A stretch of DNA of 64,000 nucleotides from Nitrososphaerota archaeon (GTDB lineage: Archaea; Thermoproteota; Nitrososphaeria; Nitrososphaerales; Nitrosopumilaceae), in assembly GCA_028867785.1 (NCBI GenBank), contig JAGWFS010000008.1:1-64000 (forward strand), given 5' to 3'. The notes below the pieces were generated by a model. It did not search any database. It was given only the letters and a program-made list of their open reading frames with translations, and was not told where the DNA came from. The position numbers and the translations under genes were made by a program. This document shows positions 6,386-14,666 of this stretch, piece after piece. Positions within the stretch are counted from its first letter, which is position 1; the number at the start of each line of letters is the position of its first letter.

Positions 6386-6841
6386 ATGATGGTTTTCTAT
6401 CGAAGCAAAATGACAAATAAATATTATCTGTTTAATGTTTTGGCAATTCTACTGATTTTCATCAGTTTTTTTCCTGGGATTAATAATTCACTTGGGTATA
6501 CTTTTCAAACAACTAGGATAGCAACAGTGTCTAATGCTGCAACGTATGGTTCTCCAAGAATTGGGGATCAACTGTTTATAATAACTACCGTGCAAAATTT
6601 ATCTCCGCAACCAATGAATTTTTCGTATATTACAGAAGTTTTTAATGAGCAAGGGTCCGTTGTAAGTCTAAAATGGTTCAAGGATTATCTGAAAAGTATG
6701 GAAAAAAGAGATTTATCAAACAGTTGGATTCCTGACATGTCGGGTAATTATACCGCGGCATCATTTGTCTGGAAAGACGTTACAAATTCAGAGATCCCAC
6801 TAAGCAATTCACTTAGCATTCATATCAAAGTTAGACAATAA
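6386..6841 (+). CDS. Exported/membrane-anchored protein, 151 aa
   Basis: Start candidates are the ATGs at 6386, 6389 and 6410; the last (MTNKYYLFNVLAILLIFISF) gives the cleanest signal sequence. After the hydrophobic N-terminus comes one Ig/CARDB-like domain (GDQLFIITTVQNLSPQPMNF, a V/I-x-V-x-N-x-S-x-x-P pattern, and MSGNYTAASFVW) that in Nitrososphaerota occurs in many surface proteins. No cysteine pair and no catalytic motif. AT-rich upstream sequence (TTTATAGAAATATTTT, from 6354) supplies a box A. It stands alone between the split secreted gene and a decayed gene. Confidence 0.6.
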   Translation: MMVFYRSKMTNKYYLFNVLAILLIFISFFPGINNSLGYTFQTTRIATVSNAATYGSPRIGDQLFIITTVQNLSPQPMNFSYITEVFNEQGSVVSLKWFKDYLKSMEKRDLSNSWIPDMSGNYTAASFVWKDVTNSEIPLSNSLSIHIKVRQ

Positions 6842-7033
6842 TGAAATCGTATCATGCAGTAATCTAACGCATGTTTCATTGGATTAGTTTAGGAGAATAA
6901 ATTTCCACCATGATGGGTCTTACCCATCAAATGCGATCTAACTCTCTACCTTGATCCCATATACGCACAAGCTAACAAAAAAGATGTTGGTAATGCTCAT
7001 TGATCGACTAGAATTCAAAAATCCATGATTATC

Positions 7034-7348
7034 TCAAACTGTATGTAACATTAAAACCACGACTTGTGCGTGTTCTTTCTTATCTTTCAATTCCTTGGTT
7101 ATGTCTTCTGGTTTGATACTGTGACCTTTTGTAGCGTGTGAGGCGCATTGTGCAAGTATGTCTTCCTGCGTCTTTGTACTTGAATTTTAGCTACATGCTA
7201 ACCTGTAACATTGTAACAATTTCCAAACTTCCCTACTCTGTCCTATTTTGTATTCAAGACTTTGTATCTCGATCACCTGCTTGTAGACCTCTTCCATGCA
7301 TGACATGCAACTGTCAGTTCCGTCTGATGATATCATTACATGTACCAT
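7034..7348 (-). pseudogene. Small gene after the HTH regulator, interrupted by an in-frame TAA
   Basis: The start ATG at 7348 overlaps the stop of the HTH gene (TAATG), i.e. translational coupling. The first 53 codons include a C-x-x-C (DSCMSCMEEVYKQVIEIQS) and end in TAA at 7187. The same frame then continues with clear coding character, TKTQEDILAQCASHATKGHS followed by IKPEDITKELKDKKEHAQVVV, to a TGA at 7034. The full 104-residue protein is therefore probably interrupted by one nonsense mutation; alternatively only the 53-residue front is made. Family not recognised. The position suggests a partner of the regulator. Confidence 0.5.
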
Positions 7349-7812
7349 TACATGCATCTTGACATGAACCTGACAATTTCTTCCGGACTAAACTTTGAGC
7401 TTCGATACAGTATCTCTGCAGCCTTTAGCTTGCCTGTATTGGAAACCATCTCTTCCAGATCAAGTATGCATCTCTTGTAGACGAGGTTTCCAAATAGGGT
7501 TGTAGTGTATACTGGCGAACAATCCATGCCTTTCCTGCTCTCAGACATTTCCATCTTTTCCACCAGATTCAGATCTACCAGCTGCCTAAGCCTTGTATAG
7601 TACTGCTTTTTTGTCAGGCCTATTTCCGAGGGAGTACCGGTATTTGATCTCAGCCCCTTCCTTGCAAGAGAGAGGATCTTCAGCGCGTCAGGTCTTGACA
7701 GCAGAAAGAACAGTTCAAGCATACGCTGTGTAACTATATCTCCATCGATAGACGACATAACCTGTGTCGCACGCATTGAAAGCGGCTCGTTCATTGATTG
7801 TGTTTTACCCAA
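7348..7812 (-). CDS. Winged-helix transcriptional regulator
   Basis: 154 residues. The central region LFFLLSRPDALKILSLARKG, then LTKKQYYTRLRQLVDLNLVEKM and SPVYTTTLFGNLVYKRC, is a winged helix-turn-helix. The recognition helix is KKQYYTRLRQLVDLNLV and the wing is the SPVYTTT hairpin. This is the common Nitrososphaerota ArsR/DUF-type regulator layout with a C-terminal helical tail (ILDLEEMVSNTGKLKAAEIL). An interrupted small gene begins on its stop codon. It is divergent from the RHH fragment at 7990, and the 177-bp gap between them carries two inverted repeats. Confidence 0.7.
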   Translation of the reverse strand: MGKTQSMNEPLSMRATQVMSSIDGDIVTQRMLELFFLLSRPDALKILSLARKGLRSNTGTPSEIGLTKKQYYTRLRQLVDLNLVEKMEMSESRKGMDCSPVYTTTLFGNLVYKRCILDLEEMVSNTGKLKAAEILYRSSKFSPEEIVRFMSRCM

Positions 7813-7877
7813 ATCGCTACTACAGATCAGGTGTACCGGACTTGCATATTAACTTTAGCAAATTCGAGGGAGCCGAT

Positions 7878-7970
7878 ACCTGCGAGTTAGTAGCAGGTGA
7901 ATCATTTGCACTGGGTATGTAATAATTGAAAACATACGCCAGACTTAAGTAGAAGATGTCCCGTACGGGA
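7878..7970. promoter_or_regulatory. Inverted repeats between divergent regulator genes
   Basis: ACCTGC - 9 nt - GCAGGT at 7878-7898, and a perfect 12-bp palindrome TCCCGTACGGGA at 7959-7970, 20 bases before the ATG at 7990. Both lie in the gap between the winged-helix gene and the RHH fragment, where operators would be expected. Confidence 0.45.
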
Positions 7971-7989
7971 TCAACGATGATACGACATA

Positions 7990-8187
7990 ATGTCAGATGA
8001 CGATCTCAAAAGGACAGTCCACTATTCGTGCAGGTTAGGTGCAGACATATATCAAACACTGCATGCGGATGCAAAACAAAAGAACGTCTCTATGAACAAT
8101 ATTCTGAATCAAGTAGGAGTGGAACACTCACAAGCATCTATATCCCATACAGTACAGGCAGTGGCGAATATTACTTCGACAACATGA
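7990..8187 (+). CDS. Truncated ribbon-helix-helix protein, 65 aa
   Basis: Residues 1-41 match the RHH start of the 4714 regulator (KRTVHYSCRLGADIYQTLHA, then KQKNVSMNNILNQ): basic strand, helix, turn, helix. After residue 41 the sequence loses RHH character (VGVEHSQASISHTVQAVANI) and ends. The 4714 relative has a further C-terminal domain that is absent here. From 8118 another frame encodes a secreted-type tail. This looks like a regulator gene truncated by a deletion that fused it to the end of another gene. It might still make a DNA-binding domain, possibly acting at the adjacent palindrome. Confidence 0.45.
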   Translation: MSDDDLKRTVHYSCRLGADIYQTLHADAKQKNVSMNNILNQVGVEHSQASISHTVQAVANITSTT

Positions 8188-8291
8188 CAAATCCATATCC
8201 CCAGAACACATATCAGAATACAGTTGTTGGAATACCAACCAGCGGTGGAACATACTACACATTGTGGAATACAAGTCAAGGTACATATTAG
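8118..8291 (+). pseudogene. C-terminal remnant of a secreted protein
   Basis: Frame beginning SGTLTSIYIPYSTGSGEYYF and ending GGTYYTLWNTSQGTY, TAG at 8289. Strand-rich Gly/Ser/Thr/Tyr composition like the neighbouring secreted proteins, but with no start codon or signal peptide of its own. It overlaps the end of the truncated RHH frame, consistent with a deletion junction near 8115. Confidence 0.4.
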
Positions 8292-8395
8292 TACCTCCTT
8301 TACATCTTTTTATTTTAACGAAATAAGAATTAAGCCAGAACAAAGTCTGATGAAAATATACACCAATTTTAAATTGTAACAAAACGGTACAAAAC

Positions 8396-9460
8396 ATGTT
8401 GAGATCTAATCTGATTTTTTCTTTTATGATTCTAGTCTCAATGGTTTTTGCATGCATGTTGACAGTTACAAATGTGTCAGGAATGGATGATGTAAAAAAT
8501 GATATTTCGAACACACCCAAAGTGGATTCCAGAGTTTTGTTAGCAATTGAAAAAAGAGACACCACAAGTGATAATTTTTATACGCTAGTAGATGTAATCC
8601 TTGAAAACTCAAGTTATGCTTCACTTATGCCAAAAGATGTTGATATTATTTACTCAAAAAACAATATCATTGGAGTGACAGCAGACTACAGTCAAATCAT
8701 AAAACTTGCAACACTTAATTTTGTAGAACAAATAACAACTCCAAATGGTGTGTTTTCTAAAGATTCCAACGCTAGCATCTCAAACCCCCCATCCCCACTT
8801 GAACAGTATAAGGCTGGAATCATGCCAATTTACGTCAAATGCAAATACGGATTTGGTTTGTTAATACGGGAGAAGTTTAATGTTAGTGAATCGCATCTCG
8901 TTCCTGCCTGCTTCAAGGGAAATGATGAATCCAAAGCTCAGAATAGAGGAATAGGAAAGATTGTCAATAATCTGGTTAAGACCAAATATTGGGATCTTTA
9001 TGGTTTGCTTCCTTCACGTAAATCGTTTTTAATTGAATCAAATTCTACTGGACAAATCGTTGTAAAATATTACCCTTATTATAATAACAATGAAACAAGA
9101 CAGATAAAGCCGCAAGTTTTTCTTGATTATGGTACAAACGGTTCGCCAATAAATACATCGAATGTAGTCATATCTGCCATCCCTGACGCTGTTTCTGACA
9201 ATTTGGGACAAAACACTACTGTTGCCTATACAATAAAAACTTCAAACATAAAAGGCCTGTACTGGCTCCACATCCCACTGAATGGATGTAATGACGTATA
9301 TCCTCTAATAGTGGGTCTTGACCCAACTAGTATTTCAACCGCAGATATTTCTACATACATAGGTACAATACACTGTCCTTCAATAGATATGGGCGGCCAA
9401 ATAGAAAATACCTCAGGAATTTCTGTAAAATGGTTGTTAGCAGAACCATTTTTCAATTAA
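8396..9460 (+). CDS. Secreted protein, 354 aa, unknown family
   Basis: N-terminal signal peptide (MLRSNLIFSFMILVSMVFAC, cleavage near VSG, about residue 29). The mature part is long, with at least eight N-x-S/T sequons and a few cysteines (KCKYGFG, PACFKG, NGCNDVY, IHCPS). The segment IMPIYVKCKYGFGLLIREKF followed by VPACFKG resembles the K-x-x-DG-x-x-ACV-like C-terminal modules of other Nitrososphaerota exported proteins. The C-terminal 120 residues look like an Ig-type domain (VAYTIKTSNIKGLYWLHIPL). No anchor is visible at the C-terminus, so it may be released. Intact frame, unlike the genes on either side. Confidence 0.6.
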   Translation: MLRSNLIFSFMILVSMVFACMLTVTNVSGMDDVKNDISNTPKVDSRVLLAIEKRDTTSDNFYTLVDVILENSSYASLMPKDVDIIYSKNNIIGVTADYSQIIKLATLNFVEQITTPNGVFSKDSNASISNPPSPLEQYKAGIMPIYVKCKYGFGLLIREKFNVSESHLVPACFKGNDESKAQNRGIGKIVNNLVKTKYWDLYGLLPSRKSFLIESNSTGQIVVKYYPYYNNNETRQIKPQVFLDYGTNGSPINTSNVVISAIPDAVSDNLGQNTTVAYTIKTSNIKGLYWLHIPLNGCNDVYPLIVGLDPTSISTADISTYIGTIHCPSIDMGGQIENTSGISVKWLLAEPFFN

Positions 9461-9478
9461 TTCACACAAACATTGTAG

Positions 9479-9857
9479 AATACAATACAGCAGATACGAA
9501 TACAGGGCGGTGCACGACCAAGAACACGACCTGTTGCAGTTTATGTAGACAAGGCATTACGATTCAGACAAGATACGCAGCTTGATGCGACCTACACGGC
9601 ATTTCTCAATCTGGCATCGTTTCTGATTTACTGGAGGGTTTTGGGATGAGTTCTCGGTACAATTTGATAACAAACTGGAAACATATACTGGACGAGTAAA
9701 TGCTACTGTTACATTCAATTATGAGGTACTAGATAAAGCTGAAAGCCTCGTAACACACAAGGGATTTTTGGTACGACCAGCACCATTATTACACGAACAT
9801 CTAACCGGCTCCGTAGAAATCATCAACAATAAACAGGAAATTACACACATCCTGTGA
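9479..9857 (+). pseudogene. Frameshifted remnant gene
   Basis: Frame 1 (9479-9649) reads GGARPRTRPVAVYVDKALRF then RQDTQLDATYTAFLNLASF and runs into TGA. Frame 2 (9627-9857) continues FWDEFSVQFDNKLETYTGRV and then LDKAESLVTHKGFLVRPAPL to TGA at 9855. Together they would make about 120 residues with coding composition, broken near 9627. No start codon is present in the first frame. Family not recognised. Confidence 0.45.
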
Positions 9858-10014
9858 CAGTTGTACGCCAGTACACGATACAACAGTCAATGGTTGGACA
9901 TCGAACAATCCATTTAATCCCGCTGATGGCGATACCTCGTCAATCGATTGCGCTCTGACAATAACCACTGGCACAAATAACGCGGCTACAGATACAATGA
10001 ATTACTGCGGCTAG
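9838..10014 (+). pseudogene. C-terminal remnant of a Cys-containing secreted protein
   Basis: Open frame without a start, containing HTSCDSCTPVHDTTVNGWTS and ending with NAATDTMNYCG and TAG at 10012. The Thr/Asn/Gly composition with paired cysteines is like the secreted proteins at 2534 and 5702. Overlaps the tail of the preceding remnant in another frame. Confidence 0.4.
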
Positions 10015-10164
10015 GAATACCTACCTAAACTGCTGCAAGTACTCCCTTTTTATTTTATGATAAGTCATAAAGCAGATGGTGTATTGTTGTTCATCCACAG
10101 AATTTTTTGAGCAAAATAACACTGAACACTACGAACTTTTAAATGATCTTGACCTTATTATAAC

Positions 10165-10725
10165 GTGATATACATCATATCCGGTTTATTGATATTACTT
10201 TTAATTGGTGCTTTTTTACCAAACATATACGCAACAGGCATACCAATTGAACCTCAAACTATTTTTGGCAGACTGGATGATACCAAAGTGTCAAAACAAT
10301 CAATTAAGACGGGAGAGACTATGACTATAAGCGGAAATATTACTAGCATGACACCAAAAAATCTTACAGGCTGGTTTATGATACAGTCTGCGCCTGGCCC
10401 TATTGGAAGATTGGAGATAGAAAACGACTCTGCAAAAATGATGATCAATATTCCAGCCTTTTCAAGAATCCCATACTCTCTTACCATCAAGGCACTACAG
10501 CCAGGAATTTATCATCTATCTCCTCTTTTACACATTATTGAAACGAATCGCATATTTTCAATTTCCACAGATTCTAATCTGGAACCTGTAATTACTGTAA
10601 GAGGTAATCCTATATGCAGTCATGGATTTGTTTCCATAATCAAAGTTGACGACGGTTCTTCTGCCTGCGTAACACCTGACACTGCAAATATTTTGGTGGA
10701 ACGTGGCTGGAGTCATCTACCGTAA
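10165..10725 (+). CDS. AmoB-like exported protein lacking most copper-site histidines
   Basis: 186 residues from a GTG. Signal peptide 1-24. The mature part follows archaeal AmoB as I remember it: KQSIKTGETMTISGNITSMT...LTGW (44-70), IPAFSRIPYSLTIKALQPGI then YHL (96-118), i.e. the AmoB core of Q-S-I-K-T-G-x-T-x-T-I-x-G and I-P-Y-S-L-T-V-K-A-L-x-P-G-V-Y-H-V-H. Archaeal AmoB has His as the first mature residues (AHG) and H-x-H after Y; here these are ATG and HLS, so only one of three ligands (His117) remains. AmoB's final membrane helix is replaced by CSHGFVSIIKVDDGSSACVT...LVERGW (151-182), a module seen at the end of other exported Nitrososphaerota proteins. Probably a paralogue with a changed role. 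Similarity is from memory, not a search. Confidence 0.55.
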   Translation: MIYIISGLLILLLIGAFLPNIYATGIPIEPQTIFGRLDDTKVSKQSIKTGETMTISGNITSMTPKNLTGWFMIQSAPGPIGRLEIENDSAKMMINIPAFSRIPYSLTIKALQPGIYHLSPLLHIIETNRIFSISTDSNLEPVITVRGNPICSHGFVSIIKVDDGSSACVTPDTANILVERGWSHLP

Positions 10726-11111
10726 ATTAAAGACGAACTTTCCAGCCTTACGCTACGCTCGTCATCCATCCACTTATTCTCACACCATTAATTTACAAAA
10801 GGCCGATATTTTGAGACTTGAGAAGCATAAAGGGTATTGAAACAAGCGGAATTATTTTTTCCTTAGAACTTGAAATTCTTTAAAGTACAAACATCAGGTA
10901 ACAATTTTCATAAAACAATATAAGATCAAATTTCATTTCTACAATCATGCAGAAACAATTGCCTAAAAGGCGGATTTGAACTTTGCAAGGATGAGAACAA
11001 GTATTCTTGCCGTGTATGAAAAAAATTATTCATTGTGGGGTTCCAAAATGCTTATAGACCCCAAGGGCGCTTACACTTTTCTTTAACAATATGAAGTGAC
11101 AAATTGCCTTT
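10726..11111. other. Intergenic, boundary of accessory and core regions
   Basis: No credible gene. A short Cys-rich frame (about 10935-11022, LQSCRNNCLKGGFELC followed by KYSC) has no start codon and may be a relic. The convergent orientation of the flanking genes suggests terminators here; no clear hairpin plus T-run was found. Confidence 0.35.
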
Positions 11112-11924
11112 TTACACCCAATCTGACAAGTGCAATTTGTCGATTGTTTCATCAAGGATTTCTTGACTGGCAGCAGCAACAAAAGAGATTTTCTTGTCAT
11201 AGCTGAGATCGGAATCAAGACGGTTTGTATTCTTGTCAACTATGATGCCCCCTGCTTCTAGTGCTATGAGATATCCTGCAGCAACATCTGTTATTCTCAG
11301 TTTTCCCCTCAGGTCTACAAACAGGTCTACCAGACCGCGGGCAAACATGGCAAGCTCTAGCGCCACTGCACCAAAATGTCGGATGTGGTTTGATGCTGAA
11401 ATAATTGGTGCCAGCCTCTGCAAAGAATCAGGAGATATTCCGGACATGTCAACGCCTACCACAAAATAAAGGGGCTTTTCCTTGTGAACTGTAATTTTTT
11501 TTCCGTTCATAAAAGCTCCATGACCCTTTGATGCAGAATACAAGTCTCCGCTGTACAAATCAATTATCACCGCATCAGTAACAGAGCTAAGCTTGTCTCC
11601 AGTTGCAAATGCAAGGGAACAGCAGGAAAAAGGAATTCCTCTCACAGCATTTGTGGACCCGTCTACTGCATCCATTATTATGGAGCCTTCATAGTTTTCT
11701 AAAATCTCAACCCTGCCGCATTCTTCCCCTAGAACGACACATGGAAAACTGATATCTCTTAGATAATCCAAGACCGTCTTTTCTGCTACGATGTCTATAT
11801 TCCGTGATATGTCTCCTCCAGCACCCCTGCCAAAGTCTCCTGCCGACTCTTTTGTTCCCGGCAAATGTTTGACATTATCATAAACTCTCCTTGCAGCTTC
11901 TTCTAAAACCTCGATTTTTTTCAC
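11112..11924 (-). CDS. Inositol monophosphatase / fructose-1,6-bisphosphatase family protein
   Basis: 270 residues with the family's metal-binding motifs in order: GEE (66-68), DAVDGSTN (85-92, consensus D-P-x-D-G-T-x-N), and ITDVAAG around 205-211 (consensus W-D-x-A-A-G, here Thr for Trp). The enzyme hydrolyses inositol-1-phosphate or, in many archaea, fructose-1,6-bisphosphate using Mg2+. Archaeal dual-activity IMPase/FBPase is possible, but the sequence alone does not choose between them. Length is normal. Single gene, divergent from the conserved hypothetical at 12011. Confidence 0.85.
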   Translation of the reverse strand: MKKIEVLEEAARRVYDNVKHLPGTKESAGDFGRGAGGDISRNIDIVAEKTVLDYLRDISFPCVVLGEECGRVEILENYEGSIIMDAVDGSTNAVRGIPFSCCSLAFATGDKLSSVTDAVIIDLYSGDLYSASKGHGAFMNGKKITVHKEKPLYFVVGVDMSGISPDSLQRLAPIISASNHIRHFGAVALELAMFARGLVDLFVDLRGKLRITDVAAGYLIALEAGGIIVDKNTNRLDSDLSYDKKISFVAAASQEILDETIDKLHLSDWV

Positions 11925-12010
11925 AGGTTTTTTATTTTCGATCCTAATTTATTTCAAGTAATCTAGAAAACATCTCAATGAATAAATAGCAAAAGAAGTT
12001 GTGCCAATAT

Positions 12011-13129
12011 GTGAGCAGCAAAGACGAATCAATTTTCAGCAAGGAAGCATTGATGTCGACAAAGCCTGGCAAGGACATAGTAAAGCAAGCCTTGTTCAAG
12101 AGTAAGGGCTACAGACAGTTTGATAAATACAAAAAGGAAGCAGAAGACGAACTGCCAAAATTCACAAAGAGGTTCACTGAAGATCTGCTAAGACAAATAA
12201 AATCTGATACTGTCCCTCAAGAAACCCAGGAAAAGTTTGCATCCGAGGTGGGCTCAAGCGAGATAACTCTTGAGAAATCACAGATAGACTCGGTCAAAAA
12301 AAGGCTGGAGGATTATGATACGCTGCTTGACAGGGTTACAAGAATCCTCAATTCCAACTTTGTCAAAATGACATTTCCAGTATTTAGCGCTCTTTATGAT
12401 GCGTCGTCACAGCACTTTGGAGACGCGATTGATGCAAAAAAGAAGACCGACATAATAGACGGGCACATCATAGCAATCGATCTTAGCGAGCCCATGGACA
12501 GAATAATGGACAAGGATGAAGACATTGAATATCTTGATGATTACAAACTGATGAACCCGTACATCTTGCAGCTTGCCAGATCAAAGATTGGAAGTGGCGG
12601 ACCACAAGTATTGGAAGAATTCGAGAAAGGCTTCAAGGATGCCAGGATAGGCCAGTACGTCGATTTTAAACTGAAAATGAAACCAAAAGGCATAACAGAA
12701 GAGGCAATGATTGAATGTTATAAAAAATATAGGGCCGTAATGGGAACCGCTGGAAAAAACATGGCGCTTGGCCGTCTTCCGTTGGGAGAGATTTTCTATC
12801 TTGGAATGGCAAAAGCAGCAGAATCGGTGGGGTGCGGCAACGAGATTGAAGATTCTATAAAAAACAAGTTTGTCAAAGTGCCTTCTTGGCCGCTTTATTA
12901 TACAACGCTTACGAATAGTGTGCAGAAGGGATTTGAATTCACCATGAAAAAAAGCGAGGTATATCTAAGCGAAGCAAGACTTGCCTTGGAACTCTTGCCG
13001 GAAAGCTTTTCACACCGTGATTTTCTTGAATTTCTATTTCTCACTGTAGAGCACTACAATTCATTTTGGTTTAACCAGCTGCAAAAACAGAAACCCTGGT
13101 CAGAATTTGATTCAAAGCTACCGAAGTGA
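12011..13129 (+). CDS. Conserved Nitrososphaerota protein, 372 aa
   Basis: An open frame reaches back to a TTG at 11999. The GTG at 12011 (MSSKDESIFSKEALMSTKPG) is preferred as giving a compact N-terminus; the ATG at 12053 is also possible. Soluble, largely helical and charged, with no signal or membrane segment. Segments such as DIVKQALFKSKGYRQFDKYK and FPVFSALYDASSQHFGDAID are unfamiliar. It is followed 6 bases later by the clamp-loader gene, then by a zinc-finger gene overlapping that, so it probably belongs to a DNA replication/repair operon. Function unknown. Confidence 0.7.
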   Translation: MSSKDESIFSKEALMSTKPGKDIVKQALFKSKGYRQFDKYKKEAEDELPKFTKRFTEDLLRQIKSDTVPQETQEKFASEVGSSEITLEKSQIDSVKKRLEDYDTLLDRVTRILNSNFVKMTFPVFSALYDASSQHFGDAIDAKKKTDIIDGHIIAIDLSEPMDRIMDKDEDIEYLDDYKLMNPYILQLARSKIGSGGPQVLEEFEKGFKDARIGQYVDFKLKMKPKGITEEAMIECYKKYRAVMGTAGKNMALGRLPLGEIFYLGMAKAAESVGCGNEIEDSIKNKFVKVPSWPLYYTTLTNSVQKGFEFTMKKSEVYLSEARLALELLPESFSHRDFLEFLFLTVEHYNSFWFNQLQKQKPWSEFDSKLPK

Positions 13130-13135
13130 TGCAAG

Positions 13136-14296
13136 ATGATGTGGTCTGAAAAATATAGGCCAAAAAGCCTTCATGAAACAATTGGCAATGAAGAAGCAAA
13201 AGCATCGTTTGTCAAGTGGCTTGCCAAATGGATCAAGGGCACAAAACCCCTGTTGCTTGTTGGACCTCCCGGCATCGGAAAGACTACGATGGCACTGCTT
13301 GGTGCCAAACACTTTGGATACGATCTGATAAGCCTCAATGCAAGCGATGTCAGAAACAAACAACGCATCCAAGAAGTACTCAATCCGGCTCTTGGAAATA
13401 CGGGGCTTCTTGGAAAAATTATGATCTTCATAGATGAAGTGGATGGAATCCACGGAAGGTCTGATTTTGGAGGAGTTGGGGCTCTGGTAGACATCCTCAA
13501 GGAGCCAACAGTTCCAATAGTACTGGCTGCAAACTCTGACAATTCTGACAAAATGAAGGATATCAAAAAGGCCTCTACAACAATTAGGATGAAGCCTATA
13601 CCTCCACGATTGCTGCGATTCTACCTAGAGGCGGTTTTAAGAAAAGAAGGAGTCTCGCTTAAAATTGGAACCATGATAAAACTAGTACTTGATTCGCGAG
13701 GAGATATCAGATCCACCTTAAACTCTGCTCAAGTACTTGTATCTGGGTTTGAACCTCAGACCGACAAATCATTTGAAACAACGGATATAGAATCTGCAGT
13801 CAACTCCTTTTTCAAGGCCAAATCATCGGAAGAAGCCATGACAATACTCTATTCTTTAAGGATTGATCCGCAAGAAAAGATCAATGCATTTTATTCAAGC
13901 ATAATCACAAGCACGCTTCCAAAGGAAGACATGAAAGAAACGCTTGATGTAATTTCAGAGGCCGATATGTTGTATGGAAAAATAATGCGAGAACAACAGT
14001 GGAGGCTTTTGCGGTATCTGGATTCAATTCTTGTCAAGCTATACAGAGAAGGCATTCCAGTCAGGTATTCACAATATAATCTGCCTTGGCCCCTGATAAC
14101 AAGACTCAGATGGGACGGCAAAGCGATAAAGGAATTGGAAAAAAGCCTTGCAAAGAGAATGCATGTCTCTAGAAGCAGCTTTGCAACGTTCTATCTTCCC
14201 TATCTGTTGGCATGTGTGAAAAGAAAGACGTTAGAAATGGATCTAAACGAAACTGAAAATGAAATCATCCAAAAGGAGCTGGCTAGCATAAAATGA
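13136..14296 (+). CDS. rfcL: Replication factor C large subunit
   Basis: 386 residues. AAA+ clamp loader that opens the PCNA ring and loads it at primer junctions. Visible motifs: RFC box II-like MWSEKYRPKSLHETIGNEEA at the start, Walker A GPPGIGKTT (43-51), Walker B IFIDEVDG (D100, E101) and sensor-1 Asn in VLAANSDN (about 131). The lid and C-terminal collar follow (RSTLNSAQVLVSG and beyond). The acidic/PIP-box tail of many archaeal RfcL proteins is short or absent. A 4-base ATGA overlap couples it to the downstream zinc-finger gene. The small subunit is not in the window. Confidence 0.93.
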   Translation: MMWSEKYRPKSLHETIGNEEAKASFVKWLAKWIKGTKPLLLVGPPGIGKTTMALLGAKHFGYDLISLNASDVRNKQRIQEVLNPALGNTGLLGKIMIFIDEVDGIHGRSDFGGVGALVDILKEPTVPIVLAANSDNSDKMKDIKKASTTIRMKPIPPRLLRFYLEAVLRKEGVSLKIGTMIKLVLDSRGDIRSTLNSAQVLVSGFEPQTDKSFETTDIESAVNSFFKAKSSEEAMTILYSLRIDPQEKINAFYSSIITSTLPKEDMKETLDVISEADMLYGKIMREQQWRLLRYLDSILVKLYREGIPVRYSQYNLPWPLITRLRWDGKAIKELEKSLAKRMHVSRSSFATFYLPYLLACVKRKTLEMDLNETENEIIQKELASIK

Positions 14297-14604
14297 GCTG
14301 GCGTGCCATACCGATGAAATTTCCTGGAACCTGCACAGTTTGCAAGAAAAAAATTGAAGTAAACGAAGTAGCCCTGTGGGCAAAGGGACTTGGAGTAAAA
14401 CATCAGGCATGCGCTGAAGTTATAGAGTTGAAATGTGCTGTCTGTGGTGGCCCGGCAGGATGTCAACAATGTGAATTCATGGAAGACTGTGACAGAAACA
14501 AAGTCTCACAACTATGTATATGCAAAAAATGCTATGAAGTAAAGGATTCTTTTGCGCTCTATCAAAAGGCCATTTTGAAGCATTATCCGATCTTGAATTT
14601 GTAG
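14293..14604 (+). CDS. Small zinc-binding protein, 103 aa
   Basis: Overlaps rfcL by 4 bases. Cysteine pairs CTVCKKK (14-17 region), CAVCGGPAGCQQCEFMEDC, and CICKKC give eight or more cysteines in four pairs, a multi-zinc ribbon/treble-clef arrangement. The first part (MKFPGTCTVCKKKIEVNEVA then LWAKGLGVKHQAC) matches a PARP-type or generic DNA-interacting finger: C-x2-C-x(n)-H-x-x-C. The tight coupling to RfcL suggests a DNA-related role. Family not recognised beyond that. Confidence 0.7.
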   Translation: MSWRAIPMKFPGTCTVCKKKIEVNEVALWAKGLGVKHQACAEVIELKCAVCGGPAGCQQCEFMEDCDRNKVSQLCICKKCYEVKDSFALYQKAILKHYPILNL

Positions 14605-14666
14605 AATTGACTGCCACTTGTACAAAAGTAAAAAGTTAAAATTTACCCATAACCGGAGTGAAAGTG

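Noticed and set aside
8256-9478. ACATTGTGGA (8259) and ACATTGTAGA (9470) as further iteron arrays
   Set aside because: Single units only, one inside a coding remnant; likely chance or debris of the cassette.
12001-12010. Start of the 12011 gene at TTG 11999
   Set aside because: GTG at 12011 and ATG at 12053 are in frame and give a more typical N-terminus; left open.
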